Shown: positions 8,581 through 17,582 of the stretch, one piece after another
Numbering within the stretch: the stretch's first letter is position 1
How the letters are laid out: every line of letters starts with the position of its first letter
DNA from: Dyella_A sp049445995
GTDB lineage: Bacteria; Pseudomonadota; Gammaproteobacteria; Xanthomonadales; Rhodanobacteraceae
NCBI RefSeq assembly: GCF_049445995.1
Contig: NZ_JBMSDZ010000004.1
Coordinates: 1 to 64,000, forward strand
Reading direction: 5' to 3'
DNA length: 64,000 nucleotides
Notes under the pieces: generated by a model
The model's input: the letters and a program-made list of their open reading frames with translations, nothing else
Told to the model about the DNA's origin: nothing
Database searches by the model: none
Translations under genes and position numbers: made by a program

Positions 8581-9480
8581 GTGGAAACCACCCTGGTCGA
8601 AGACGTGTTGCACCGCTTCGTGCTCGAACGCGCCGGCGTGCGCGGCGTGCTGGTGCGCCTGGGCGCGGCGTGGCGCGAGGTGGCCGGTCGCGCCGGCTAC
8701 CCGCCGCCGCTGCGCGACCTGCTCGGCCAGTCGCTGGCGGCCAGCGCGCTGCTGACCGGCAACATCAAGTTCGACGGCGCGCTGTCGATCGAACTCAAGA
8801 GCGCCGGTGCGCTGCGCCTGCTGTTCACCGAATGCACCGACCGCGGCCGCCTGCGCGGGCTGGCGCGCTGGAGCGATCCGCTGCCCGCGCCGCTGGCGCT
8901 GTCCGAGCTGCCTGGCGCGGTGATGGCGATCACCATCGGTCAGGCCGAACGCGGCCAGCGCTACCAGGGTCTGGTCGACCTGCGGCATGCCGGTCTCGCC
9001 GCGGCGCTGGAAAACTATTTCGCGCAGTCCGAGCAGCTGCCGGCGCGCATCCTGCTGGCGGCCGATGGCGGGCACGTGGTCGGCCTGATGCTGCAGCAGC
9101 TGCCCGGCGAGGGCGGCCACGACGCGGTGAAGGACGACGACGCGTGGACGCGCATCGAGCATCTCACCGCCACGCTCGGCGCGGCGGAAATGCTGGCCAC
9201 CGCGCCCGAGCAGTTGCTGTTCCGGCTGTACCACGAGGAGCAGGTGCGGCTGTTCGAGCCGCGTCCGCTGGCGTTCGGCTGCAGCTGCACGCGCGAGCGG
9301 GTGTCGACCATGCTGCGCGCGCTGGGACGCGAGGAAGTGGAGGCCGCGCTGGTCGCCCGCGACGGCGAGATCGAGGTGATCTGCGAGTTCTGCGCGCAGC
9401 GCTATACCTTCGATCCGATCGATGCCGAGCATCTGCTGCGCGACACCGGCAGCACCGACGCGCCCACCACTGCGCAGTGA
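8581..9480 (+). CDS. hslO: Redox-regulated chaperone Hsp33
   Basis: The 299-residue protein matches Hsp33 in length and ends in the redox zinc site: C234-S-C236 and C268-E-F-C271. Oxidation releases zinc and unfolds this region, switching on holdase activity against aggregation in the cytoplasm. The start is GTG 8581, decided by a GAGG ribosome site at 8571-8574 with a six-base spacer. A long open frame upstream in the same phase is not Hsp33-like. The gene is divergent from mtgA across the inverted repeat and converges tightly (13 bases) on the next gene. Confidence 0.95.
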   Translation: METTLVEDVLHRFVLERAGVRGVLVRLGAAWREVAGRAGYPPPLRDLLGQSLAASALLTGNIKFDGALSIELKSAGALRLLFTECTDRGRLRGLARWSDPLPAPLALSELPGAVMAITIGQAERGQRYQGLVDLRHAGLAAALENYFAQSEQLPARILLAADGGHVVGLMLQQLPGEGGHDAVKDDDAWTRIEHLTATLGAAEMLATAPEQLLFRLYHEEQVRLFEPRPLAFGCSCTRERVSTMLRALGREEVEAALVARDGEIEVICEFCAQRYTFDPIDAEHLLRDTGSTDAPTTAQ

Positions 9481-9493
9481 TCGGGCGGGCCGC

Positions 9494-12445
9494 TCAGCCG
9501 ATCGCCGGCAGCAGGTGCGTGGGCGCGTGCGGCCCCAGCCATTCGGCCGTCGGTCGCGCGGTGGAGAACAGGAAGCCCTGCGCGTAGCGCGTGCCGATGC
9601 GCAGCAGCGCCTGGCGCTGGTACTCCTCCTCGATGCCTTCGGCGATCACCTGCATGCGCAGCGAGTCGGCCAGCACCTGGATCCCGCGCACCACCGCCAG
9701 CCCCTGGTTGCTGTCCAGCTCGGCCAGGTCCGACGGCAGCTCGGTGATGAAGGAGCGGTCGATCTTCAGCGTCTGGATCGGGTACTGGTGCAGATAGCTG
9801 AGCGAGGAGTAGCCGGTGCCGAAATCGTCCAGCGAGATCAGGATGCCGCGCCGGCGCAGGTTCTCCAGCATGCGCTTCACCTGCGGCGGGTTCTCCAGCA
9901 GGGCGCGCTCGGTCACCTCGATGCGGATGCTTTGGGCGGCCACGCCGTGGCGCTCCATCGCGGCGAGCAGGCGCTCGTCCAGATCCGTCAGGCGGAAGTG
10001 GCGGCCGGACACGTTGATGCTGACGAAGCCCTCGCCGCGGGTCAGCGCGGTAGTCTGCGCGAACACCTGCTCGAAGATCTGCCAGTCGATGGATTCCGAG
10101 CAGCCGCTTTCCTCGGCCACGATTAGGAAATCGCCCGGCATCAGCACGCCGCGCTCGGGATGGTTCCAGCGCAGCAGCGCCTCGAAGCCGACGATGCGGC
10201 CGTCCTCGATCGCCACCACCGGCTGGTAGTACGGCACGAATTCGTTGCGCGACAGCGCGCGGCGCAGGTCGCCCTCCATCTCCAGCAGGGACAGCGCCTC
10301 GTGGCGCAGCCGGTCGTCGAACAGCGCGGCGCGGTGGCGGCCGTCGTCCTTGGCGCTGTACATCGCCGCGTCGGCGTCGCGCAGCAGTTCTTCGGGCTGC
10401 TGGTAGTGCATGGAGGGCAGCGCGATGCCGATCGAGGCGGAGGTGAAGATCTCCTTGATGCCGAGCCGGAACGGCACCTGCAGTTCAGCGATGATGCGCT
10501 CGGCGATCTGCAGCGGCATGTCGCTATCGGTGATGCCGTCCAGCAGCACGGCGAACTCGTCGCCGCCCAGGCGCGCCACCAGGTCGCGCGTCTTCAGGCA
10601 GGCGCGGATGCGCCCGCCCACCTGGAACAGCAGGTCGTCGCCGACCAGGTGGCCGACCGAGTCGTTGATCACCTTGAAGCGGTCCAGGTCGATGAACAGC
10701 ACCGCGAACAGCCGCTGCGGATCGGCCTTGTACTGGTTCAGCGCGTGGTCCAGGCGCTGCAGCAGCAGGGTGCGGTTGGGCAGGCCGGTGAGCGAGTCGT
10801 GCAGGGTTTCGTACTTGAGCCGGCGTTCGACGCGCTCGCGCTCGGCGATCTGCTCGCGCAGGTCGCGGTTGGCCAGGGCCAGCGCGCGGGTGCGCTCGTC
10901 CACGCGCCGTTCCAGGCTGGCGTAGGCCTGTTTCAGCGACTCGTTGGTGTGCTTGCGCTGCAGCGCGTTGGCGATGTGGTAGCTGACGAAGGTGAGCAGT
11001 TCCTGGTCGCGCTCGGTGTAGGTGTGCTCGGGCGTGTAGCTCTGCACCGCCAGCACGCCCATCACCCGCTCGTTCCACACCAGCGGCACGCCGAGCCAGC
11101 ACACCGAGCGCGCGCCGAACTGGTGGATCTCGCCCAGTGCCACCAGCCGGTCGATCTCGTCCGGATCGGCCAGCAGCGGCTTGCCGTGGCGCAGCACGTA
11201 CTCGGTGGCGCCGCGGCCGTGGCTGCGCGGCGGGCGCACGCTGTCGACCTCGTCCACCGAGTAGGGAAAGGTGATCTGCTTGCCGTCGTCGTCGAGCAGC
11301 GCGATGTAGAAATTGCGGGCGTAGATCAGGCCGCTGATGATGCGGTGGACCGCCGCATAGAAACCCTCGAGGCTTTCCGGCGCGCTGGCCATTTCGGCGA
11401 TGCGGAACAGCGCCGCCTGCAGGCGTTCGCCGCGCTGGCGCTGCAGCACCTGCTGGCGCAGCACGCGGTTGGCTTCGCGCAGCGCCGCGGTGCGGTCGGT
11501 GACGCGGCGTTCCAGCTCGGCGTGGGCCACGCGGCGCTCGATCGCGGTCTGTACGTGCTGCGCCACGTAGCTGAGCAGTTCGCGGTCGTTCTGCGTGTAG
11601 CGCGTGTCGTCGCGATAGCTCTGCATCACGATACCGCCGACCACGTGGCCGTCGCGCATCAGCGGCACGCCCAGCCAGTGCTCGCAGCGGGGACCGATCG
11701 GCACCAGCCGCTCCTGCAGGATCTTCGAGACCTCCTCGATCGAGCCCATGATCGGCTGGCCGGCCTTGAGCAGGTTCCACGTCAGGCTGTACTCCATGTC
11801 CTTCAGCGGCACGCTCTCGTCGGGCGAGGGCGGTTCGCGGTCCACCGTGTCGACGTAATAGGGGAAGCGCACGCTGTCGGTGGCCGCGTCGTAGAGCGCG
11901 ATGTAGAAATTTTCGGCGTACATCAGGCTGCCGACGATGCCGTGCAGGGCGCGCATCATGTCCGGCATGTCGTGGTCGGTGCCGGCCTGTTCGGCGATCG
12001 CATACAGCGCGCGCTGCAGGCGCTCGGCCTGTGCCAGCCGCGAAATGGCTTCGTACAGTCGCGACGTCTCGGCGAGCTGGCGCAGGCGCGAGCCGATGAT
12101 GCGCCCCAGCCATGCCAGCTCGGCTTCCGCCGTGGCCGACATCGGTGCGACCGGGCATTCCAGGGTTAGCGTGCGCAGCCCCTGCGGATCGTCGGCCAGA
12201 TCGAGCTGGCGCAGGCCCGGATCGGGCGTCCAGACATCGCCGTGCAGGCGCCAGCGCAGGCGCCCCGGGATGCCCAGGCCGGTGACCAGCAGACGCTCGC
12301 CGATCTCCATCACGCTGGCGGCATCGGTGGCGGCGAACAAGTGCTCGATGGCGCCATGCAGCGCGATGGCCCGGGTGCCGCTTCGGTCGGTTCCGGACCC
12401 GCTCTGGGTGGACGCAAAGCTCATCGAGATGGGTGAATCCGGCAT
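9494..12445 (-). CDS. Dual GAF, GGDEF and EAL cyclic-di-GMP protein
   Basis: The 983-residue protein has two GAF-like sensor domains in tandem (about 142-303 and 345-495), each sharing a YxENFYIAL/YARNFYIAL strand. A coiled linker follows, then GGDEF (about 545-705, intact G627-G-D-E-F631) and EAL (about 720-975, with E755-A-L757 and DDFGTGYSSLSYL). It may make or break cyclic di-GMP; both active-site signatures look intact. The RxxD product-inhibition site upstream of GGDEF is replaced by KTRD, so feedback inhibition may be absent. No membrane segment is visible, so it is probably a cytosolic sensor. The two GAF domains look like an internal duplication. It is not in an obvious operon. Confidence 0.92.
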   Translation of the reverse strand: MPDSPISMSFASTQSGSGTDRSGTRAIALHGAIEHLFAATDAASVMEIGERLLVTGLGIPGRLRWRLHGDVWTPDPGLRQLDLADDPQGLRTLTLECPVAPMSATAEAELAWLGRIIGSRLRQLAETSRLYEAISRLAQAERLQRALYAIAEQAGTDHDMPDMMRALHGIVGSLMYAENFYIALYDAATDSVRFPYYVDTVDREPPSPDESVPLKDMEYSLTWNLLKAGQPIMGSIEEVSKILQERLVPIGPRCEHWLGVPLMRDGHVVGGIVMQSYRDDTRYTQNDRELLSYVAQHVQTAIERRVAHAELERRVTDRTAALREANRVLRQQVLQRQRGERLQAALFRIAEMASAPESLEGFYAAVHRIISGLIYARNFYIALLDDDGKQITFPYSVDEVDSVRPPRSHGRGATEYVLRHGKPLLADPDEIDRLVALGEIHQFGARSVCWLGVPLVWNERVMGVLAVQSYTPEHTYTERDQELLTFVSYHIANALQRKHTNESLKQAYASLERRVDERTRALALANRDLREQIAERERVERRLKYETLHDSLTGLPNRTLLLQRLDHALNQYKADPQRLFAVLFIDLDRFKVINDSVGHLVGDDLLFQVGGRIRACLKTRDLVARLGGDEFAVLLDGITDSDMPLQIAERIIAELQVPFRLGIKEIFTSASIGIALPSMHYQQPEELLRDADAAMYSAKDDGRHRAALFDDRLRHEALSLLEMEGDLRRALSRNEFVPYYQPVVAIEDGRIVGFEALLRWNHPERGVLMPGDFLIVAEESGCSESIDWQIFEQVFAQTTALTRGEGFVSINVSGRHFRLTDLDERLLAAMERHGVAAQSIRIEVTERALLENPPQVKRMLENLRRRGILISLDDFGTGYSSLSYLHQYPIQTLKIDRSFITELPSDLAELDSNQGLAVVRGIQVLADSLRMQVIAEGIEEEYQRQALLRIGTRYAQGFLFSTARPTAEWLGPHAPTHLLPAIG

Positions 12446-12662
12446 GAAGAAACTACGAGCGGCCTTTATATCGTGCCGGTAACGCTTTGTCGCTGGCTGT
12501 TGGCGGCATGCGGACCCGGAACCCGGCGCCCGCGGAATGGTCCAAGGCCGCGTCCCGCCCGCACGATTTTGTGCGCCAGGCCAGTTTTGCGGGCTGTTAG
12601 CAAAACGTAAAGCGGGCTATAATCCCGCCACGTTTCGACCTCCGGATCGCCTTTTCACCGCC
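12446..12662. promoter_or_regulatory. Intergenic region with strong -10 and operator-like repeat
   Basis: A perfect TATAAT at 12618-12623 lies 40 bases before the rightward gene, flanked by GCGGG and CCCGC. Just upstream, GTTTTGC (12584-12590) and GCAAAAC (12600-12606) form a 7-bp inverted repeat with a 9-base spacer, placed over the -35 zone where a repressor could act. No good -35 hexamer is visible. No gene is seen in the rest. Confidence 0.5.
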
Positions 12663-13571
12663 ATGCGTCGCCTGCTTGCCGTTGCCGTCACCATCCTCCT
12701 GCCGCTCTCCGCGGCCGCGCAGGCATGGCCGGGCGACGCCCATGACATGGCCATGCGCCTGCTCGCACAGCCGCCTGATCGGATGGCCGAAGTGCAGCCC
12801 GGGGTGGCGGTGCCGCTGTGGCGCGGGGCCGATGGACGCACGCTGATGCTGCGGACAGACGAGCGTCCTGCGGGCAGCCTTGCCGCCGATGCGCCGCTGA
12901 CCTTCAGCGCGGTCGATGCGGGCAAGGTGCAGTCCAGCACACTGCAGTACACGCTCGCTCCTTCATTGCAGGCGCATGCCGGCGTGGTGGAGCATGCCTG
13001 GGGCAATACCCCCTACCGCGTGCTCGGCAGTGAGGTCGGCGCCACCTACAGCACCGGTCGCTACAGTCTGGACTTGAGTGTGGGCGCGGACACCGCCAAC
13101 GGGGCGGTGCGCCTGCCCCGTGTGTTGCCGGGCGCACTACCTGGCGTGAACGGGCTGTCCTCGTTCGGCAGCAGCGCGCAGGTCAGCGCGCGCGGCCGCG
13201 TGGCGCTGGACGGTCGCAGCGGCATCGATCTGGGCGCCAGCATGGGCCGCATCCACCTGCTGCCGGGCAACCTGCTCGGCGTGGACATGCTCGACCAGAA
13301 GGCGCTGAGCTTCGGCGTGGACCGCGGTCCGCTGAGCGGCAGCCTGGTGGGCCGGGTGATGCGGCCGTCAGCCGGCCTTCCCGGTGCCTACGGCCCGGAT
13401 CGCCGCTGGAGCAGCATCGATTTCGGCGTGACCTGGAAGCTGCCGTGGCAGGGCCAGCTGAGCGTGGGCGCGCAGAACCTATGGTCGTCGGGGGGCTCGA
13501 CCAACACGCCCGCCGGTCCGGAGCCGGACCAGTCGCGCACGCCGTACGTGCAGTACCACCAGGATCTCTGA
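12663..13571 (+). CDS. Exported protein of unknown function, possibly beta-barrel
   Basis: The 302-residue product has a signal peptide (about residues 1-20, ending AAAQA). The rest is rich in Gly, Ser and alternating hydrophobic residues, for example in YSTGRYSLDLSVGAD and IDFGVTWKLPW, the pattern of outer-membrane beta strands. No family was recognised. The repeated short amphipathic strands and the aromatic residues near the end (VQYHQDL) suggest an outer-membrane or periplasmic protein, but this is inference. ATG 12663 was chosen because the signal peptide starts there; the frame upstream is not protein-like. A strong TATAAT precedes it and a terminator follows. Confidence 0.65.
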   Translation: MRRLLAVAVTILLPLSAAAQAWPGDAHDMAMRLLAQPPDRMAEVQPGVAVPLWRGADGRTLMLRTDERPAGSLAADAPLTFSAVDAGKVQSSTLQYTLAPSLQAHAGVVEHAWGNTPYRVLGSEVGATYSTGRYSLDLSVGADTANGAVRLPRVLPGALPGVNGLSSFGSSAQVSARGRVALDGRSGIDLGASMGRIHLLPGNLLGVDMLDQKALSFGVDRGPLSGSLVGRVMRPSAGLPGAYGPDRRWSSIDFGVTWKLPWQGQLSVGAQNLWSSGGSTNTPAGPEPDQSRTPYVQYHQDL

Positions 13572-13606
13572 TTCCCGCGTCGCGGCATGCGGCGGGCCGC
13601 CCAACG

Positions 13607-13638
13607 GAAAACGCCGTCGCCATCGCGACGGCGTTTTC
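13607..13638. terminator. Bidirectional terminator
   Basis: A perfect 14-bp stem, GAAAACGCCGTCGC with its complement, closes a CATC loop. The A and T runs at the stem ends let it serve both the rightward gene ending at 13571 and the leftward operon ending at 13659. Confidence 0.93.
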
Positions 13639-13658
13639 GTATGCGCCAGGGTAGGACC

Positions 13659-14567
13659 TCAGTCGCCCTGGCGGCGGATCCGCACGTCGCCGCTGAAGCT
13701 CTCGATGCCGACGCGGGCGCTGCCGCCGCCCTGCCGCACGCGGAGCTCGCTGCCCGGACCGTGTTCCCTGTGCTCGGCCTTGCCGAAGGCGCTGCGCAGG
13801 TCGCCGCTGAAGCTGCTGGCGTGGATGGTGGCCGAGACATCGGCCGGCAGGGTCAGTTGCACGTCGCCGCTCATGCTGTCGATGTCCATGCGTCCGCTGG
13901 CGGCCACGCCCCCTGCGACATCCGCATCGCCGGATACCGTGCTCAGCGTGAAGCTGCGCCACGGACCGCCACGCGCCTGCACCCGGCCGGATACCGTTTG
14001 CAGCCTGGCCCGGTCGCCCAGCGCGGGCGCGAGGATGTCGCCGCTGACGGTCTGCAGTTCGGCGTGGTCGGCCCGTCCGGACTGCTCGATGCTGCCGCTC
14101 ACGCTGTCGACCTGCAGCGTGGGCGTGCGGGCGTGGATGCGCACCCTGCCGCTGACCGAGTCGACCTCGATCGCGCCGCCGTCGATGCCATCGACGCTCA
14201 GCGGCGCACTGACCACCTGCACGTCCAGCGAGGCGCCGCGCGGCACCTGCACGGCGAGCGTGGTCGGACCCATGGCGTTGTCGCTGCCCCAGCTGAACAG
14301 GCCGCTCGTGCCACGTGCCCGCACCTTGATCTGCAGGTCGCTGTCCGACCCGCTGATCGCCAGCGGCTGGGCGCCGTCGCCCAGGCTGCCGCCGACGTGC
14401 ACCTCGTTGCGGTCCCAGGCGGTGACGGTGACCTCGCCCTTGATGTTGCCGATAGTGACGTGGACCGTTGGCGTGGCCGGATGCGAGAGATCCAGCGGTG
14501 TGTCGGCGCAGGCGAGGCCGGCGTACAGCAGCGTGGCGAGGGGGAGGTGGCGCAGTGCGGTTCGCAT
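13659..14567 (-). CDS. DUF4097-type beta-repeat exported protein
   Basis: About 302 residues with a signal peptide, then a series of short beta repeats in which V-x-S-V-S-G or similar turns recur (DSVSGRVRI, DSVSGSIEQ, QTVSGDIL, QTVSGRVQ, STVSGDADV, DSMSGDVQL). Such DUF4097 proteins form a right-handed beta-solenoid and are usually placed next to ECF sigma/anti-sigma pairs, though their task is unknown. ATG 14567 is preceded by GGAG with six bases spacing; ATG 14579 would add four residues. It is the last gene of a sigma, anti-sigma, solenoid operon that ends at the bidirectional terminator. Confidence 0.85.
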   Translation of the reverse strand: MRTALRHLPLATLLYAGLACADTPLDLSHPATPTVHVTIGNIKGEVTVTAWDRNEVHVGGSLGDGAQPLAISGSDSDLQIKVRARGTSGLFSWGSDNAMGPTTLAVQVPRGASLDVQVVSAPLSVDGIDGGAIEVDSVSGRVRIHARTPTLQVDSVSGSIEQSGRADHAELQTVSGDILAPALGDRARLQTVSGRVQARGGPWRSFTLSTVSGDADVAGGVAASGRMDIDSMSGDVQLTLPADVSATIHASSFSGDLRSAFGKAEHREHGPGSELRVRQGGGSARVGIESFSGDVRIRRQGD

Positions 14568-14583
14568 GGTGTTCTCCATCGCG

Positions 14584-15018
14584 TCAGCCGGCGTCGCGGC
14601 CGAGCTGGCGCAGTCGTGATTCTTGCTGTTCGGTGCGCTCGAGCAGGCGCTGCAGCGCCGCCGAATCCGGGGATTGCTGCAGTGCCTGGCGCAGCTCGTA
14701 TTGGGCGGCGGTGAGTTCGATCGCCGCGCCGGCCAGGCGCGGATCGTCGGGCTTCCATGCCGGCACGGCGGCCAGGTCGGCCCAGACCGGCGCGGTCGCC
14801 GGGGGCAGCCGGGTCAGGCCGACGGCCAGTACCGTGACGGCGGCCAGGCCCACCGCGAACAGCCAGGCCGTGCGCGACGATGCGGCGATGCGCGCGTGCG
14901 GGCCGGATGCCGGCACAGGGTGCTCAAGCGCGCGCTCGATGTCCGCCCACAGGTCGCGGCGCGGCGCCCGCGGCTGGCGCAGCTCGCGCAGCTGGCGGCG
15001 CCATTCGAAGTCGTTCAT
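14584..15018 (-). CDS. Putative anti-sigma factor, single membrane span
   Basis: The 144-residue protein has a charged N-terminal cytoplasmic part of about 48 residues, one membrane helix at about 50-68 (TAWLFAVGLAAVTVLAVGL) and a periplasmic helical tail rich in Gln, Glu and Leu. Topology and position make it the regulator of the upstream sigma factor. No zinc-binding HxxxCxxC motif is visible, so it is not a typical ZAS anti-sigma factor and the call rests mainly on context. Its start codon overlaps the sigma stop as ATGA (15015-15018). A GGGAG site lies within the end of the sigma gene, so the two are probably translationally coupled. Confidence 0.7.
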   Translation of the reverse strand: MNDFEWRRQLRELRQPRAPRRDLWADIERALEHPVPASGPHARIAASSRTAWLFAVGLAAVTVLAVGLTRLPPATAPVWADLAAVPAWKPDDPRLAGAAIELTAAQYELRQALQQSPDSAALQRLLERTEQQESRLRQLGRDAG

Positions 15019-15566
15019 GCGGTTTCTCCCAGCAGCTTGCGCAGCAGCGCGCGGGCGCGGTGCAGTTGCGCCTTGGAGGTGCCGACGGCCATGTCCAGTT
15101 CCCGGCCGATGTCCTCGTGTTTCCAGCCTTCGATGTCGTGCAGTACCAGCACCGCCCGCGCGCGCGGCGGCAGCGTGGCGATGGCGCGTTCCAGCTCGTC
15201 GCGCGCGGCGGCGCAGAACGGCGTGTCGCCGGGTTCGGGCAGCGACTCGTCGCCCATGAGGCCGACCGGATCGGCGTGGCGCGCGCGGATGTCCATCAGT
15301 GCCACGTTCACCGCCAGCCGGTACAGCCAGGTGCCGAAGGCGCTGTCGTGGCGAAATCCGGCGAGCTTCTGCCAGGCCCGCACGAAGGCATCCTGGGTGA
15401 GGTCTTCGGCCCGCGCGTGGTCGTAGCCGGCCAGCCGCAGCACGGCGCCGTGGATGCGCCCGACATGGCGGCGATACAGCCGCTGGAACGCGGCGCGATC
15501 CCCCCCGGCGGCGGCGCGCGCGTCCTCCGTGTCGGCAGTCGCCGGTGCGGTCGACGCAGGCGTCAT
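15015..15566 (-). CDS. ECF-type RNA polymerase sigma factor
   Basis: About 183 residues with region 2 (AEDLTQDAFVRAWQKL, then FGTWLYRLAVNVA) and region 4 (LPPRARAVLVLHDIEGWKHEDIGRELDM, ending in helix-turn-helix). There is no region 3, which is the ECF hallmark. It directs RNA polymerase to promoters of an extracytoplasmic response, probably including its own operon. ATG 15566 gives the usual short N-terminus; ATG 15599 would add 11 residues. It heads the operon with the anti-sigma factor and the DUF4097 protein. The signal is unknown. Confidence 0.9.
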   Translation of the reverse strand: MTPASTAPATADTEDARAAAGGDRAAFQRLYRRHVGRIHGAVLRLAGYDHARAEDLTQDAFVRAWQKLAGFRHDSAFGTWLYRLAVNVALMDIRARHADPVGLMGDESLPEPGDTPFCAAARDELERAIATLPPRARAVLVLHDIEGWKHEDIGRELDMAVGTSKAQLHRARALLRKLLGETA

Positions 15567-15676
15567 CGGGTATCCGGTGGCGAGGCAGGCGGTGGGCATC
15601 TTGCCAGCTCAGATGCGCCGCCGCGCGAAAAGGTTTGCAGCGGGCGTGCCGGCGGCGGCGCCGGCACGCCGGAGGA

Positions 15677-17455
15677 TCAGGCCGAGACCACGTTGCGGCT
15701 CGGCGCGCGTGCGGCCAGCATCCGCGCCACGCGCTGCTGCTCGCGGGCCAGCGCCGCGGGCAGACGCGGCTCGAATTCGCCGAGGTAGGCGCCGATCGCG
15801 TCCAGCTCGTCCTGCCAGGCGGCCTCGTCGACGTGCAGCAGTTCGTCGAGGTGGGCGGCCGACAGGTTCAGGCCGTCCAGCCGCAGTTCCGTCGGCTGCG
15901 GCAGGATGCCCACCGGCGTGGTCGTGCCGCGGGCACGACCTTCGACGCGCTCGATCATCCATTCCAGCACGCGCAGGTTGTCGCCGAAGCCCGGCCACAG
16001 GAAGCGGCCGTCGGCACCCTTGCGGAACCAGTTGACGTGGAAGATCGCCGGCAGCCTCGCGCCGGGCCGGTCGAACGACAGCCAGTGCGCGAAGTAGTCG
16101 CCGTAGTGGTAGCCGCAGAATGGCTTCATCGCCATCGAGTCGCGGCGCAGCACGCCGACCGCGCCGGTGGCCGCGGCGGTGGTTTCCGAGCCCATCGCCG
16201 CGCCCATCAGCACGCCGTGGGTCCAGTCGCGCGCCTGCATCACCAGCGGCAGCAGCGACGGCCGGCGGCCGCCGAACACGATGGCGCTGATCGGCACGCC
16301 CCGGGCGTCCTCGGCCTTCTCCGACCAGGTGGGGCACTGCCGCGCGCCGACGGTGAAGCGCGCATTCGGATGCGCGGCCGGGCCGTTGGCCGGGTCGTAC
16401 GGGCGGCCCTGCCAGTCGGTGGCGGGTTCGCCGGGCAGGCCCTCCCACCACGGCTGGTTGTCGGCGGTGACGGCGACATTGGTGAAGATGGTGTCGCGGG
16501 CGATGCTGGCCAGCGCGTTCGGGTTGCTGTTCGCGCTGGTGCCGGGGGCGACGCCGAAGAAGCCGGCTTCCGGGTTGATCGCGTAGAGGCGACCGTCCTC
16601 GCCCGGGCGCATCCAGCAGATGTCGTCGCCCACCGTCCACACCTTCCAGCCCTCGCGGCGATAGCCCGCGGGCGGGATCAGCATGGCGAGGTTGGTCTTG
16701 CCGCAGGCGGACGGGAAGGCGGCGGCGATGTAGTGGGTGTCGCCGGCCGGATTCTCGATGCCGACGATCAGCATGTGCTCGGCCAGCCAGCCCTCGCGGC
16801 GGGCCTGGTGGCTGGCGATGCGCAGCGCGTGGCACTTCTTGCCGAGCAGGGCGTTGCCGCCGTAGCCCGAGCCGTACGACTTGATCGTCAGCTCGTCGGG
16901 GAAATGCATGATGAAGCGCCGCTCCGGGTCCAGCTCGCCGGTGGAGTGCAGTCCCCTCACAAAGCTCCCTTCGCGCTCGATGCGCGCCTGCGCGGCGGCG
17001 CCCATGCGGGTCATCGTGCGCATGTTGATCACCACGTAGGGGCTGTCGGTGATCTCCACCCCGCAGCGCGACAGCGGCGAGTCGATCGGCCCCATGCAGT
17101 AGGGCACCACGTACATGGTGCGGCCTTCCATGCAGCCGTCGAACAGCGCATCCATCTTCGCGTGGGCCTCGGCCGGGTCCATCCAGTGGTTGTTCGGGCC
17201 GGCGTCCTCGCGCTCGGGCGTGCAGACGAAGGTGAGGTGCTCCACGCGCGCCACGTCCGAGGGGCTCGAACGGTGCAGGTAGCAGCCCGGATGGGTCTGC
17301 TGGTTCAGTTCGACCAGGTCGCCGCTGGCCAGCATCTGCCGCACGAGGGCGGCGTATTCGGCCTCGGAGCCGTCGCACCAGTGGATGCGCGCCGGGCGTG
17401 TGCGCGCTGCCGTGTGGTTGACCCAGCTCTCCAATGCCTGCAGTGAACCTGCCAT
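15677..17455 (-). CDS. pckG: Phosphoenolpyruvate carboxykinase (GTP)
   Basis: The 592-residue enzyme converts oxaloacetate and GTP to PEP, CO2 and GDP, the first committed step of gluconeogenesis. Seen motifs include the phosphate-binding loop ACGKTN at residues 250-255 with the reactive Cys251, the metal site VGDDICWM, and YGGNALLGKKCHALRIAS with the active-site lysine region. Length is normal for the GTP-dependent family. ATG 17455 has a GAGGA ribosome site eight bases upstream; the frame extends further but without family sequence. It stands alone, with the terminator of the TetR gene directly upstream. Confidence 0.96.
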   Translation of the reverse strand: MAGSLQALESWVNHTAARTRPARIHWCDGSEAEYAALVRQMLASGDLVELNQQTHPGCYLHRSSPSDVARVEHLTFVCTPEREDAGPNNHWMDPAEAHAKMDALFDGCMEGRTMYVVPYCMGPIDSPLSRCGVEITDSPYVVINMRTMTRMGAAAQARIEREGSFVRGLHSTGELDPERRFIMHFPDELTIKSYGSGYGGNALLGKKCHALRIASHQARREGWLAEHMLIVGIENPAGDTHYIAAAFPSACGKTNLAMLIPPAGYRREGWKVWTVGDDICWMRPGEDGRLYAINPEAGFFGVAPGTSANSNPNALASIARDTIFTNVAVTADNQPWWEGLPGEPATDWQGRPYDPANGPAAHPNARFTVGARQCPTWSEKAEDARGVPISAIVFGGRRPSLLPLVMQARDWTHGVLMGAAMGSETTAAATGAVGVLRRDSMAMKPFCGYHYGDYFAHWLSFDRPGARLPAIFHVNWFRKGADGRFLWPGFGDNLRVLEWMIERVEGRARGTTTPVGILPQPTELRLDGLNLSAAHLDELLHVDEAAWQDELDAIGAYLGEFEPRLPAALAREQQRVARMLAARAPSRNVVSA

Positions 17456-17536
17456 GTGATCCTCATCGTGGTCTTGCCAGAAAAAGAAGCGCGCACGGTA
17501 GTTTGCGTGCACTGGCATTGCAAGGAAGTGCGCAAC

Positions 17537-17558
17537 AAAAACGGCGCCCGCAGGCGCC
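17537..17558 (-). terminator. Terminator of the TetR gene
   Basis: Read on the minus strand, GGCGCC, loop TGCG, GGCGCC and then G followed by five T residues. It lies 25 bases beyond the TetR stop codon. Confidence 0.75.
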
Positions 17559-17582
17559 ATCGGGAGCCGTGCGGACGGGGAA

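Noticed and set aside
6682..9432. A single leftward frame of over 900 codons apparently fusing the glycosyltransferase to upstream sequence
   Set aside because: Only the last third is family-like; the rest is antisense to hslO and overlaps mtgA. The glycosyltransferase start at 7611 (or 7686) explains the gene.
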